Under the pieces are notes generated by a model. It worked only from the letters and a program-made list of their open reading frames with translations, ran no database searches and was not told the origin of the DNA. This document shows positions 1 to 5,790 of a DNA stretch of 7,368 nucleotides, piece by piece. How positions within the stretch are numbered: position 1 is the first letter of the stretch; each line of letters begins with the position of its first letter. The position numbers and the translations under genes are program-made. This DNA comes from Methylococcaceae bacterium (GTDB lineage: Bacteria > Pseudomonadota > Gammaproteobacteria > Methylococcales > UBA1147), in assembly GCA_022616595.1 (NCBI GenBank), contig JAKEEL010000252.1, positions 1 through 7,368 on the forward strand, read 5' to 3'.

Positions 1-730
1 ACGACCGCAACCTGCCGCTGGCGCTGCGCGGCCGGCCCCCCGAAATCGTCGCCCTGGTGCAGTACATCAAGGAGGAGGGCTTCTACGATCCGATCGCGGA
101 CGGCCTGCGCTCGGCCTTCGAATACGACAAGACCTATTTCGACAAGATCGTCGCGAGCCTCCTGCCACTCATGGAAAAACTGATCTCCGGACCCACCGCG
201 GACCTGATCGCACCGGATTACGCCGATACGAACGACGCCCGCCCGATCTTCGACTGGATAAACGTGGTCCGCCGCAGGGGATCGTCTACATCGACCTCGA
301 CGCGCTGTCCGACAAGGCGGGCGGCGCGGGTTTCCAGGTCACGGCCTACACGCAGACCTGGTCGGACGTCGAGGCAAGAATCGGGAACCGCGCCAAGGCC
401 GGCCAGGTCGCGGGCAATTTCAACACCCTGATCATGCTCCGGATCAAGGAACTGGCGACCGCCGAGATGTTGACCGACCACCAACTGGAAACGGTGCAGA
501 TCCACTCCCTGATGCAGGTCTCCGGCGTCAGCGACGCCGACGGCCCCGGAACCGGGCACCACTTCACCTCGACCAACGAGGACCGGCTGAGCGTCACCGA
601 AACCCCGCTCCTGAGTCCCGCCGATGTCATGGCGCTGCCCAAGGGCCAGGCCTTCGCGCTGCTCGAAGGGGGCCGGCTGTGGAAGATCCGCATGCCGCTC
701 CCGGACCCGCGTGACAATTACACAGCCTGA
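1..730 (+). pseudogene. traD: traD remnant, conjugative coupling protein (SXT/TOL/PFGI-1 class), 5' cut by window edge
   Basis: TraD is the inner-membrane VirD4-like ATPase that links the relaxosome to the type IV secretion channel of conjugative elements. The first reading frame (codons in phase with position 3) gives a TraD-like stretch running through DRNLPLALRGRPPEIV, FDKIVASLLPLMEKLISGPT and PIFDWINVVRR. At about 277-282 the frame slips by one base in a G-run (RRG would continue as IVYIDLDALSD). From there the good match is in the next frame and runs through GFQVTAYTQTWSDVEARIG, AKAGQV, ELATAEMLT and LPKGQAFALLEGG to a TGA at 728-730. From memory of the family, about 45 residues holding the ADE-type Walker B motif normally separate LDALSD from KAGGAGFQVTAYTQ; here the two are joined directly at about 311-325. 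A frameshift plus a lost catalytic segment means this is almost certainly a dead gene. No other transfer gene is visible. Confidence 0.82.
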
Positions 731-787
731 CAAACAAATTACTGGACTTTCACGATCTGGACGTTCAGAACATCTGAGCCAAATGAT

Positions 788-805
788 GCAAAGTGCGTAC
801 TTTGC
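788..805. repeat. 18-base inverted repeat, operator-like
   Basis: Seven-base perfect arms GCAAAGT and ACTTTGC are separated by GCGT. The size and symmetry suit a dimeric DNA-binding protein better than a terminator, because no T-run follows. It lies 58 bases after the traD remnant stop. Its owner is unknown; a regulator of the former conjugative element is one possibility. Confidence 0.45.
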
Positions 806-997
806 CAACTTTAGACTTCTCACTAGGAAAGAAGCCCATTCGACGCAATGAAAATCCCGCCAGATTAGCATGGAACCTGGTTGAAGGGTTTATGGGGATT
901 AGTCGTTTGATGATAGAACGGCACGTGGTGCCGGCGGCGAAGTAAAGTGATAGACTGGCCCAAGCCGGGGCCGTTCCAGGCTACGTGGGCGGCTTTT

Positions 998-1031
998 GCA
1001 ACCGGGTCGCGACGCGGAGGCGAACGGTTGC
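998..1031 (+). promoter_or_regulatory. stem-loop in the mop leader
   Basis: The outer stem is a perfect 7-base pair GCAACCG (998-1004) with CGGTTGC (1025-1031). Inside it TCGC (1007-1010) pairs with GCGA (1020-1023), leaving a 9-base loop at 1011-1019. It ends 22 bases before the mop ribosome binding site, so if transcribed it would sit in the 5' leader. It could be a post-transcriptional control element or simply a stabilising hairpin. I could not match it to the molybdenum-cofactor riboswitch consensus by eye. Confidence 0.4.
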
Positions 1032-1052
1032 TTCAAACCAGATCGGTCAGTC

Positions 1053-1058
1053 AGGAGG
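1053..1058 (+). promoter_or_regulatory. ribosome binding site of mop
   Basis: A full AGGAGG lies five bases before the ATG at 1064. It fixes the start of mop there rather than at the in-frame ATG at 947, whose extra 39 residues do not belong to the Mop fold. Confidence 0.85.
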
Positions 1059-1063
1059 CAGTC

Positions 1064-1273
1064 ATGAAAGTGAGCGCACGCAATAAACTCAAAGGAAGGG
1101 TCAGTCATATCAAGAAGGGAGTCGTTACAGCCCAGGTGTCGCTGGATATCGGCGGCGGCAACACCGTCACTTCGACCGTCACGCTCGATGCCATCGACGA
1201 TCTCGGCCTCCAGGAAGGCATGGAGGCCTGGGTGGTGATCAAGGCTTCGGAAGTGATTCTTGCCGTCGATTGA
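1064..1273 (+). CDS. mop: Mop / molbindin, single TOBE-domain molybdate/tungstate-binding protein (69 aa)
   Basis: Small cytoplasmic protein of the Mop family, which assembles into hexamers and binds molybdate or tungstate at subunit interfaces for storage, buffering or hand-over to cofactor synthesis. The whole protein is one Mop domain: SARNKLKGRVSHIKKG near the start (residues 4-19), then strands around VVTAQVSLDIGGG and TVTSTVTLDAI, the LGLQEG turn (47-52) and the closing WVVIKASEVILAVD (56-69), where the KAS motif is a family hallmark. Length (69) is typical of one-domain molbindins. The start is set by a perfect AGGAGG five bases upstream. It stands alone on the + strand, facing the Uma2 gene. 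The tungstate transporter about 2 kb away suggests tungstate as a likely ligand in vivo, but the fold itself does not distinguish the two oxyanions. Confidence 0.93.
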   Translation: MKVSARNKLKGRVSHIKKGVVTAQVSLDIGGGNTVTSTVTLDAIDDLGLQEGMEAWVVIKASEVILAVD

Positions 1274-1335
1274 AGAGGCTTGCGTTTCCGTTCCGGTCGA
1301 CTCCCATCGCCAAGTATCCACGTCATTGTTTGTTT

Positions 1336-1394
1336 GACAGCGCCTGTCTCGTAATGCGGCCGCGACATCGGCCGGAGTCGCGACCGATTATCGG
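1336..1394. other. hairpin cluster between convergent mop and Uma2 genes
   Basis: Three perfect short inverted repeats lie in the 149-base gap between the two converging genes: GACAG/CTGTC with a 3-base loop (1336-1348), CGCGAC/GTCGCG with a 10-base loop (1361-1382) and CCGAT/ATCGG around one base (1384-1394). The position suits a bidirectional stop for transcription. None is followed by a proper T-run on either strand, so intrinsic termination is doubtful. Confidence 0.3.
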
Positions 1395-1422
1395 CAGCCC
1401 CGTAACCGGTGCTGATTCGATG

Positions 1423-2013
1423 CTAGGCGGGTTTCGTCAGGCGTTGGACCAGTTCGTCCCAGGCGATCACCACGCCTGGCAACACACTCACTTGGGTCGT
1501 ACCGGTCAGTTCCTGCATCGCGGGCTCGCCGTACCGGCCTTCCACCCGGCGGTAGCAGGTCAGCAGGCGGTCGGTCGGGTGCACCAGCCAGTATTCGGCG
1601 ACCCCGGCACGCTCGTAGGTTCGCCGTTTCAGCAGGAAATCATGACCGGCCGTCGCGGGCGACAACACTTCGACGATAAAATCCGGTGCGCCGCGCACAC
1701 CGCGTCGATCCAGCTTGGCGGGATCGCAGACCACCAGGATGTCCGGCTGCACCACGGTATCGATCCGCTCATCCGATTCGTCCGCCTTGGGCAAGCGCAC
1801 ATCGAGCGGAGCCACGAAGGCACGGCAAGGTTTGCCTTCCAGGGCTTGTCGGAGTTGAAAGAATATTTCCCCGGCAATTTCCTGATGATCGAGCTCAGGT
1901 GCAGGTGCCATAAGGTAAGCGGCACCGTCGATCAATTCGTAGCGGACATTCTCCGGCCAGGCCAAATAATCGGAATACGTGTGATAGTTCTTATCCCGTA
2001 ACACCAACCCCAT
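1423..2013 (-). CDS. Uma2 family (DUF820) restriction-endonuclease-fold protein
   Basis: A 196-residue member of the Uma2/DUF820 family, which has a PD-(D/E)XK nuclease fold. These genes are abundant in cyanobacteria and scattered through other bacteria, and their biological role is largely unknown. Visible landmarks in family order are YELIDGAAYLMAPAPELDHQ (25-44, with the conserved E26 and H43), VVQPDILVV (87-95, D91), PDFIVEVLSP (110-119, E115), D125 with K129 in the following helix, then Y133 and AGVAEYWLVHP (136-146). All expected catalytic-core residues seem present, and length is normal. The ATG at 2011-2013 is the first possible start and gives the typical N-terminus; the ribosome binding site is weak. 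It is read from its own likely promoter just upstream and is not obviously tied to metal oxyanion use. Confidence 0.9.
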   Translation of the reverse strand: MGLVLRDKNYHTYSDYLAWPENVRYELIDGAAYLMAPAPELDHQEIAGEIFFQLRQALEGKPCRAFVAPLDVRLPKADESDERIDTVVQPDILVVCDPAKLDRRGVRGAPDFIVEVLSPATAGHDFLLKRRTYERAGVAEYWLVHPTDRLLTCYRRVEGRYGEPAMQELTGTTQVSVLPGVVIAWDELVQRLTKPA

Positions 2014-2043
2014 GTTCAGATCTCAATGTCTTAAACTGGATTC

Positions 2044-2073
2044 ATTCTAATCCGATCTGTGCTTGACTCTCAA
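2044..2073 (-). promoter_or_regulatory. sigma70-type promoter of the Uma2 gene
   Basis: On the minus strand TTGAGA (2068-2073) and TAGAAT (2044-2049) are separated by 18 bases. Each matches five of six consensus positions. The -10 ends about 30 bases before the ATG of the Uma2 gene. Confidence 0.45.
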
Positions 2074-2102
2074 ATCTTGTCACCGGAACGCCTGCCAGGA
2101 CC

Positions 2103-2122
2103 AAAAAAGCACGTGATTGTGC
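2103..2122 (-). terminator. weak intrinsic terminator after the tup operon
   Basis: On the minus strand a 4-base stem GCAC/GTGC with a 6-base loop is followed at once by six Ts (AAAAAA at 2103-2108 on the plus strand). It lies 75-95 bases past the stop of the regulator gene, where a stop for the leftward operon is expected. The stem is short, so efficiency is uncertain. Confidence 0.35.
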
Positions 2123-2196
2123 GAGAAAGTGCAGAGTGCGTACCTGGTAACGCTCCGGAAACCAGCGAACGCCGGACCGGAGGACCCGATTCGAGT

Positions 2197-3276
2197 TCAC
2201 ATCAGCAATGCTTGCAAGTCGGCATCGGGCCTTACCAGCGTCCCGGCTCGCAAGGCTTCATGACCGGAAAGTTCGGCGACTTTCTCTTGAAACTCGGGGC
2301 TGCGCAGCAAGCTTAAAAAAGCGGCCACGGACGGCAACCGCAGTTTATCGTTGGCAACCACGAACCAGTAGGTTTCCCAGTTGAAGGGGATAAAATTCAG
2401 ATTGAATTGCCGGGCGGCCTCCTCGATGCCGAAAGCACAGTCCGAAGCACCGCTTGCGACCAGCGCGGCGACCGCCAGATGCGTGAATTCCTCGGTGTGA
2501 TAGCCTTGGATTCGATCGGGATCGATCCCGGCATCCTCGATCAAAAAGTCGAAGGTCGTTCGCGTGCCGGAATTTTTCTGCCGGTTGATGAAACGCACCG
2601 GTTTCCGGGCCAGATCGGACAGATTCTGGATCGCATACGGGTTTCCCGCGGCCGTCATCAGCCCTTGCCGTCTGCGCACCGCATAGACCAATCGATCGGT
2701 CCCGGGATTCAGAAAACGGCGGATGCGCGGCAGAAAGCGCGCACCCGCGGTGCCTTCCGGAAGATGAAATCCGGCCATGTCGCAGCGGCCGCTTTTCAAA
2801 AGCTGCAAACTGTCCAGGCTGCCATGGAATTGCAGATCCAGCGCCAGCCGGAAGCGCGTCTTGGCAAGCTCGCGGAGCATCGCAACAGCCAGCCCGTGGC
2901 TCGCGCAAATATGCAGGGCGGTTTGGCTTTCGGTCTTGACCAGGGCGTTCAATTCGGTCGCGAGTTCCGAGGCCAGGCTTGAGAAATTCGGCTCCAATGC
3001 GGCCACAATGCGTTTCTGTTCGCGGATCAATTTCTCGCCGAGCAGGGTCAGGATCGCGCCTTTGCCGCGTTCGAGCAGGACCAGCGGGTGGCCGGTCAAT
3101 TCCTGCCACTTCTGCAGCAGTCCCCAGGCGTGGCGATACGACACCGCGCACTCGGCCGCGGCCGCGCGCAACGAGCCGTTCTCCTGAATCGCGTGGAGCA
3201 GCCGGAACAGTTCGGCGGTCATCTCTTCGGAGCGGTCGTTTCCGTAATACCAGCGCAAATCGAAGTGAATATCCAT
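2197..3276 (-). CDS. ModE-type HTH regulator with PBP-like (molybdate/tungstate) sensor domain
   Basis: A 359-residue transcription regulator. Residues about 20-95 form a ModE/LysR-like winged helix-turn-helix: LFRLLHAIQENGSLRAAAAE, AVSYRHAWGLLQKWQELTGH, then the wing LVLLERGKGAILTLLGEKLI. A linker (about 95-118) leads to a periplasmic-binding-protein-like domain (about 119-345), with LHICASHGLAVAMLRELAK at its start, RFINRQKNSGTRTTFDFLIE (228-247) and SDCAFGIEEAARQFNLNFIP (278-297). This architecture replaces the paired TOBE/Mop domains that E. coli ModE uses to sense molybdate. The ATG at 3276 is chosen because it starts just before the HTH and leaves 38 bases after tupA; longer frames would overlap tupA. 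Its ribosome site is poor (AGGA sits 13 bases away), suggesting low or coupled translation. As last gene of the tup operon it probably senses imported oxyanion and controls the divergent promoter region. Direct DNA target and ligand are inferred. Confidence 0.85.
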   Translation of the reverse strand: MDIHFDLRWYYGNDRSEEMTAELFRLLHAIQENGSLRAAAAECAVSYRHAWGLLQKWQELTGHPLVLLERGKGAILTLLGEKLIREQKRIVAALEPNFSSLASELATELNALVKTESQTALHICASHGLAVAMLRELAKTRFRLALDLQFHGSLDSLQLLKSGRCDMAGFHLPEGTAGARFLPRIRRFLNPGTDRLVYAVRRRQGLMTAAGNPYAIQNLSDLARKPVRFINRQKNSGTRTTFDFLIEDAGIDPDRIQGYHTEEFTHLAVAALVASGASDCAFGIEEAARQFNLNFIPFNWETYWFVVANDKLRLPSVAAFLSLLRSPEFQEKVAELSGHEALRAGTLVRPDADLQALLM

Positions 3277-3314
3277 TGGACCGGAGATATCCTGACGCGC
3301 AGCGATCGGTAATG

Positions 3315-4148
3315 CTATTGATTCGCCCCGGCATTGGGCGTAAACAAGACTTGATCGCGCAATTTGAATTCGCCGATCGCCTTTTGACCTTCGGGCGATG
3401 TCATCCAATCCATGAACATCAGCGCCTGCTCCTTTTTCACGTGCGGGTGCTTTTCAGGGTTGACCAGGATCAGGGCGTACTGGTTGAACAACCGTGGATC
3501 GCCTTCATCCAGGAGCGCCAAACCTTTCCGGTTCTCGAAGGCAATCCAGGTGGCCCGGTCGGAGATCGTATAGGCATTGCCGCCCGCGGCCAGCATATTC
3601 AATACCGCGCCCATGCCGGCCCCGGCTTCCTTATACCAGGTCACGCCGTCGCCGTGCGGATCGATGTTCGCTTCCTTCCACAAACGGAGTTCGAGACGAT
3701 GGGTTCCGCTGTCATCGCCCCTGGACACGAATTCGGATTTGCTCTCCGCGATGCGTTGAAATGCGCCGACCGCATCTTTCAACCCTGTGATCTTGGCCGG
3801 GTCGGCTTCCGGACCGATCAGCACGAAATCATTGAACATGACTTCGCGCCGGTCCACGCCGAAGCCTTCTTCTATGAATTTCAGTTCGCCAACCTTGTCA
3901 TGCACCAGCAGCACATCGGCGTCGCCGTTTTCACCCAGTTTCAGCGCTTGCCCGGTTCCGACGGCAACCACCCGCACTTCGACGCCGGTTTTATTTTGGA
4001 AAATCGGGAGGTAATAATCAAAAAATCCGGACGCCTGGGTCGATGTCGTCGATGCCAGAGTGATGAATTGTTGCGCGGCGCACACCGGGATCATGAGACA
4101 CAGGAACAGCGCGCCCAGGAACATTCGTATTTTATGGATATTATTCAT
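3315..4148 (-). CDS. tupA: TupA, tungstate-binding periplasmic protein of ABC transporter
   Basis: A 277-residue substrate-binding protein that captures tungstate in the periplasm and delivers it to TupB. The N-terminus is a Sec signal peptide (basic NIHKIR, hydrophobic MFLGALFLCLMIPV, cleavage likely after VCA near residue 24). The mature part opens with ITLASTTSTQASGFFDYYLP (29-48), whose TTS motif binds the oxyanion in this family. Further hallmarks are DADVLLVHDK (76-85), VMFNDFVLIGP (103-113), SRGDDSGTHRLE (142-153, with R143 a likely ligand), GAGMGAVLNMLA (177-188), AYTISDRATW (192-201) and NPEKHPHVK (230-238). These patterns are those of TupA rather than ModA or WtpA. The ATG at 4146-4148 overlaps the tupC stop as ATGA and has GAGGAG five bases upstream, so a GTG six bases earlier, lying on that site, is rejected. 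Tungstate over molybdate is by family, not tested. Confidence 0.92.
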   Translation of the reverse strand: MNNIHKIRMFLGALFLCLMIPVCAAQQFITLASTTSTQASGFFDYYLPIFQNKTGVEVRVVAVGTGQALKLGENGDADVLLVHDKVGELKFIEEGFGVDRREVMFNDFVLIGPEADPAKITGLKDAVGAFQRIAESKSEFVSRGDDSGTHRLELRLWKEANIDPHGDGVTWYKEAGAGMGAVLNMLAAGGNAYTISDRATWIAFENRKGLALLDEGDPRLFNQYALILVNPEKHPHVKKEQALMFMDWMTSPEGQKAIGEFKLRDQVLFTPNAGANQ

Positions 4149-4966
4149 ACACACTCCTCATTGGTGAAAAACGGCGACCCGGCAGGCAGTTCACCGTGAA
4201 TAAATGCGTCGGCCGCGCGGGTGGCGGGACGCTCGAAAAATCTCTCGGCCGCTGCCTGTTCCAAGAGCCGCCCGCGATGCAAAAAAAGGACTTCATCGGC
4301 CAAACGCCTGGCTTGATGCAAGTCGTGTGTGGTCATCACGATTTTTACACCCTCCTGCGCAAAATTCCGGATCATCTGCTCGATCGCCGCGGTTGCCGGC
4401 GGATCGATATTCGCAGTTGGCTCGTCCATGAACAGGACTTCGGGCCGCACGGCCCAGGCCCGGGCCAGCGCAAGTTTTTGTTGCTCTCCGCCCGACAGAG
4501 TTCGTGCATGCCGGTCGCGCAGCGGGTGCAGACCGGACAGATTAAGGCATCGATCGATCCGGTCCAGCCGTTCTTTTTCGGGATATCCGCGCAATTTCAA
4601 AGCGTAATCGATATTGGCCGCGACGGAGCGCTTGAGTAGTACCGAGCGCTGGAAAACCATCGCCTGGCATTTTCGCAGCCGATTCCGATTATCTTCGCGC
4701 CAGGAAAGCGTGCCGCAAGAGGGGCGCAACAAGCCGTGACAGGTTTTCAACAACAGTGTCTTACCCGCGCCGTTGGCGCCCAGAATCACCGAAATCGGTC
4801 CAATTTCGAGGCGGAAGGTGATGTCATCGAGCAGCAATCGGCCGTTTAGAATCAAACCAAGACCTTCGACGCGTAACGGCAGGATCGAATTTTCCGAACC
4901 GGGTTTCACCTTTGCCGGCTTCACAACCGCAGGGTTGAGCGGTTCAAGCCGAAGCGCGTTCCGCAT
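4145..4966 (-). CDS. tupC: TupC, tungstate ABC transporter ATP-binding protein
   Basis: A 273-residue ABC ATPase that powers TupB on the cytoplasmic face. All motifs are intact: Walker A GANGAGKT (63-70), Q-loop MVFQR (103-107), signature LSGGEQQ (157-163), Walker B VLFMDEP (177-183), D-loop about NID (186-188) and switch histidine in MTTHD (211-215). There is no C-terminal TOBE domain, unlike ModC, which suits a Tup-type ATPase. About 30 residues precede the first core strand (LRVEGLGLIL); this extension overlaps the tupB end by 23 bases and has no known counterpart that I recall. The ATG at 4966 is the only ATG for it, with a poor ribosome site (AAAGAAT), so translation may be coupled to tupB. 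GTG codons at residues 15 and 20 are possible alternative starts. Its stop shares four bases with the tupA start. Confidence 0.92.
   Translation of the reverse strand: MRNALRLEPLNPAVVKPAKVKPGSENSILPLRVEGLGLILNGRLLLDDITFRLEIGPISVILGANGAGKTLLLKTCHGLLRPSCGTLSWREDNRNRLRKCQAMVFQRSVLLKRSVAANIDYALKLRGYPEKERLDRIDRCLNLSGLHPLRDRHARTLSGGEQQKLALARAWAVRPEVLFMDEPTANIDPPATAAIEQMIRNFAQEGVKIVMTTHDLHQARRLADEVLFLHRGRLLEQAAAERFFERPATRAADAFIHGELPAGSPFFTNEECV
4154..4159 (-). promoter_or_regulatory. ribosome binding site of tupA, inside tupC
   Basis: GAGGAG on the minus strand sits five bases before the tupA ATG and within the last codons of tupC. It rules out the GTG at 4152-4154, which overlaps it. It is the strongest site in the operon, fitting the usual need for more binding protein than membrane components. 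Confidence 0.75.
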
Positions 4967-5648
4967 AATTCTTTGAAATGGAAATGACCGCGTTGATCAG
5001 GCATGCGATCACGATCAGGATGATGCCGAGCGCCAGGGCCTGGCTCAGATTGCCCTTCGCGGTTTCCAACACGATCGAGGTCGTCATGACGCGCGTATGA
5101 TGGACGATGTTGCCGCCGACGATCAGCACCGCGCCGACTTCCGCGACGGCGCGTCCGAATCCCGCCAACATCACGGTCGTCAGACTCAAGCGTCCCTCCC
5201 ACAGCAGGGTCAACAGCATTCCAAGACGGTTCGCGCCCAAAGACCAGAGCAATTCGCGGTACTCAACGTTCAGATCCTCGATCACCTGCCGGCTCAACGC
5301 CGCGATCAACGGGGTGACCAGAATCCATTGCGCGAAAATCATCGCTCCAGGCGTAAACAGCAATCCCCAATCGCCCAGCGGACCGGCCCGCGACAAGAGC
5401 AGGTAGACCGTCAATCCGACCGCCACCGGCGGCAAGCCCATGAAGGCATTCAGGATGACCAGAATCGCCTGGCGCCCCGGGAAGGAGCACAGCGCGAGCA
5501 GCGCACCGGCAAAAAATCCGCACACGGAAGCCAGTAAGACCGCCGTCAGACTTACACCCAGGGACAATCCCACGATTTCGAGCAGTAGCGGGTTCAAGTC
5601 CAGCATCAGATTGATGGCCATCTTAAACGATTCGAGAATGCTCTGCAT
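4944..5648 (-). CDS. tupB: TupB, tungstate ABC transporter permease
   Basis: A 234-residue inner-membrane permease. Hydrophobic segments lie at about 22-52, 61-86, 99-118, 155-178 and 203-225. The cytoplasmic coupling motif (EAA loop) is at ELLWSLGANRLGMLLTLLWE (132-151). Patterns typical of TupB rather than ModB are GLPPVAVGLTVYLLLSRAGP (71-90), LGDWGLLFTPGAMIFAQ (91-107), AVAEVGAVLIVGGN (167-180) and RVMTTSIVLETAKGN (186-200). The frame stays open to 5939, but the residues upstream of 5648 lie on the divergent gene and its promoter region. The ATG at 5648 gives an N-terminus (MQSILESFKMAINLML) like known TupB starts; its ribosome site is weak, and an ATG at 5621 is the alternative. First gene of the leftward operon tupB-tupC-tupA-regulator. 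Confidence 0.92.
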   Translation of the reverse strand: MQSILESFKMAINLMLDLNPLLLEIVGLSLGVSLTAVLLASVCGFFAGALLALCSFPGRQAILVILNAFMGLPPVAVGLTVYLLLSRAGPLGDWGLLFTPGAMIFAQWILVTPLIAALSRQVIEDLNVEYRELLWSLGANRLGMLLTLLWEGRLSLTTVMLAGFGRAVAEVGAVLIVGGNIVHHTRVMTTSIVLETAKGNLSQALALGIILIVIACLINAVISISKNYAERASA

Positions 5649-5704
5649 GGCTTTTATTATGTTTCTTTTTACATATTTGAATGGCCAATCAATTATGCTG
5701 TAAT

Positions 5705-5732
5705 GATATACCAACATATTTGTAAATAACAA
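5705..5732 (-). promoter_or_regulatory. possible promoter of the tup operon
   Basis: On the minus strand TTGTTA (5727-5732) and TATATC (5705-5710) are 16 bases apart, about 57 bases before the tupB ATG. The -35 lies inside the dyad. The AT-rich setting gives many -10-like words, so the exact choice is uncertain; no equally good pair was found for the porin gene, for which TATAAG (5740-5745) or CATAAT (5748-5753) could serve as the -10. Confidence 0.3.
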
Positions 5733-5737
5733 ATATG
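5715..5737. promoter_or_regulatory. perfect 9+9 dyad, likely operator for the ModE-like regulator
   Basis: Arms CATATTTGT (5715-5723) and ACAAATATG (5729-5737) are exact inverted copies around AAATA. The layout, AT-rich half-sites with a short spacer, is reminiscent of ModE operators although the letters differ from the E. coli consensus. It overlaps the proposed -35 of the tup promoter, as a repressor site would. The assignment to the operon's own regulator is inference from position. Confidence 0.55.
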
Positions 5738-5775
5738 CATATAAGAACATAATAAGAATCAATCCGATGCAATTT

Positions 5776-5783
5776 GGGAGGAG
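5776..5783 (+). promoter_or_regulatory. ribosome binding site of the porin gene, pointing to a TTG start
   Basis: GGGAGGAG ends seven bases before TTG at 5791. The in-frame ATG at 5767 lies upstream of this site and has no site of its own. From TTG the protein begins with a regular signal peptide. Confidence 0.65.
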
Positions 5784-5790
5784 AAATCCA

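Larger units (their letters stand above)
731..1063. other. gene-free stretch between traD remnant and mop
   Basis: No frame here reads as a convincing protein on either strand; the open frames are shadows without family resemblance or ribosome binding sites. The first 170 bases are poorer in GC than the flanks and may be the frayed edge of the former conjugative element. Structures seen are an inverted repeat with arms GCAAAGT/ACTTTGC (788-805), a small hairpin with arms CGGCAC/GTGCCG (919-933) and a larger stem-loop at 998-1031. No confident promoter for mop was found, although mop must be read from somewhere in this stretch or from upstream. Confidence 0.6.
5649..5790. promoter_or_regulatory. 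AT-rich divergent promoter region with nested dyads
   Basis: This 142-base gap separates tupB (leftward) and the porin gene (rightward) and is far richer in AT than its flanks. It contains a perfect 23-base dyad at 5715-5737, another copy of the half-site ACATATTTG at 5671-5679, and a 26-base imperfect inverted repeat pairing 5654-5679 with 5730-5755 (21 of 26 positions match, no gaps). Both outward transcripts therefore pass through similar leader sequence ending in ACATAATAA. Such symmetry suggests that one regulator, probably the ModE-like protein of the operon, controls both sides. Confidence 0.6.

Noticed and set aside
218..871. 217-residue open frame on the - strand over the traD remnant
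   Set aside because: Antisense shadow of the TraD-like frames; no motif or ribosome binding site supports it.
919..933. Sigma54 (-24/-12) promoter around GGCACG
   Set aside because: The -24 half lacks the leading T, and no TTGC lies at the right spacing; the word is part of a small hairpin.
947..1063. Longer mop start at ATG 947
   Set aside because: The extra 39 residues do not fit the Mop fold, and a perfect AGGAGG directs initiation to 1064.
900..1063. Molybdenum-cofactor riboswitch upstream of mop
   Set aside because: Some stem-forming and GGAGGC-like words are present, but I could not align the conserved core of the known motif, so only a generic stem-loop is reported.
3277..3408. Longer N-terminus for the regulator
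   Set aside because: It would overlap the end of tupA by 94 bases and adds residues before the HTH that have no domain character.
4077..4088. TupA as a lipoprotein because of the cysteine in PVCAAQ
   Set aside because: The residues before the cysteine (I-P-V) do not form a lipobox; cleavage by signal peptidase I after VCA is more natural.
2979..4199. 406-residue open frame on the + strand
   Set aside because: It lies wholly opposite the regulator and tupA, has no family resemblance and is rich in R, P and H as expected of an antisense shadow in GC-rich DNA.
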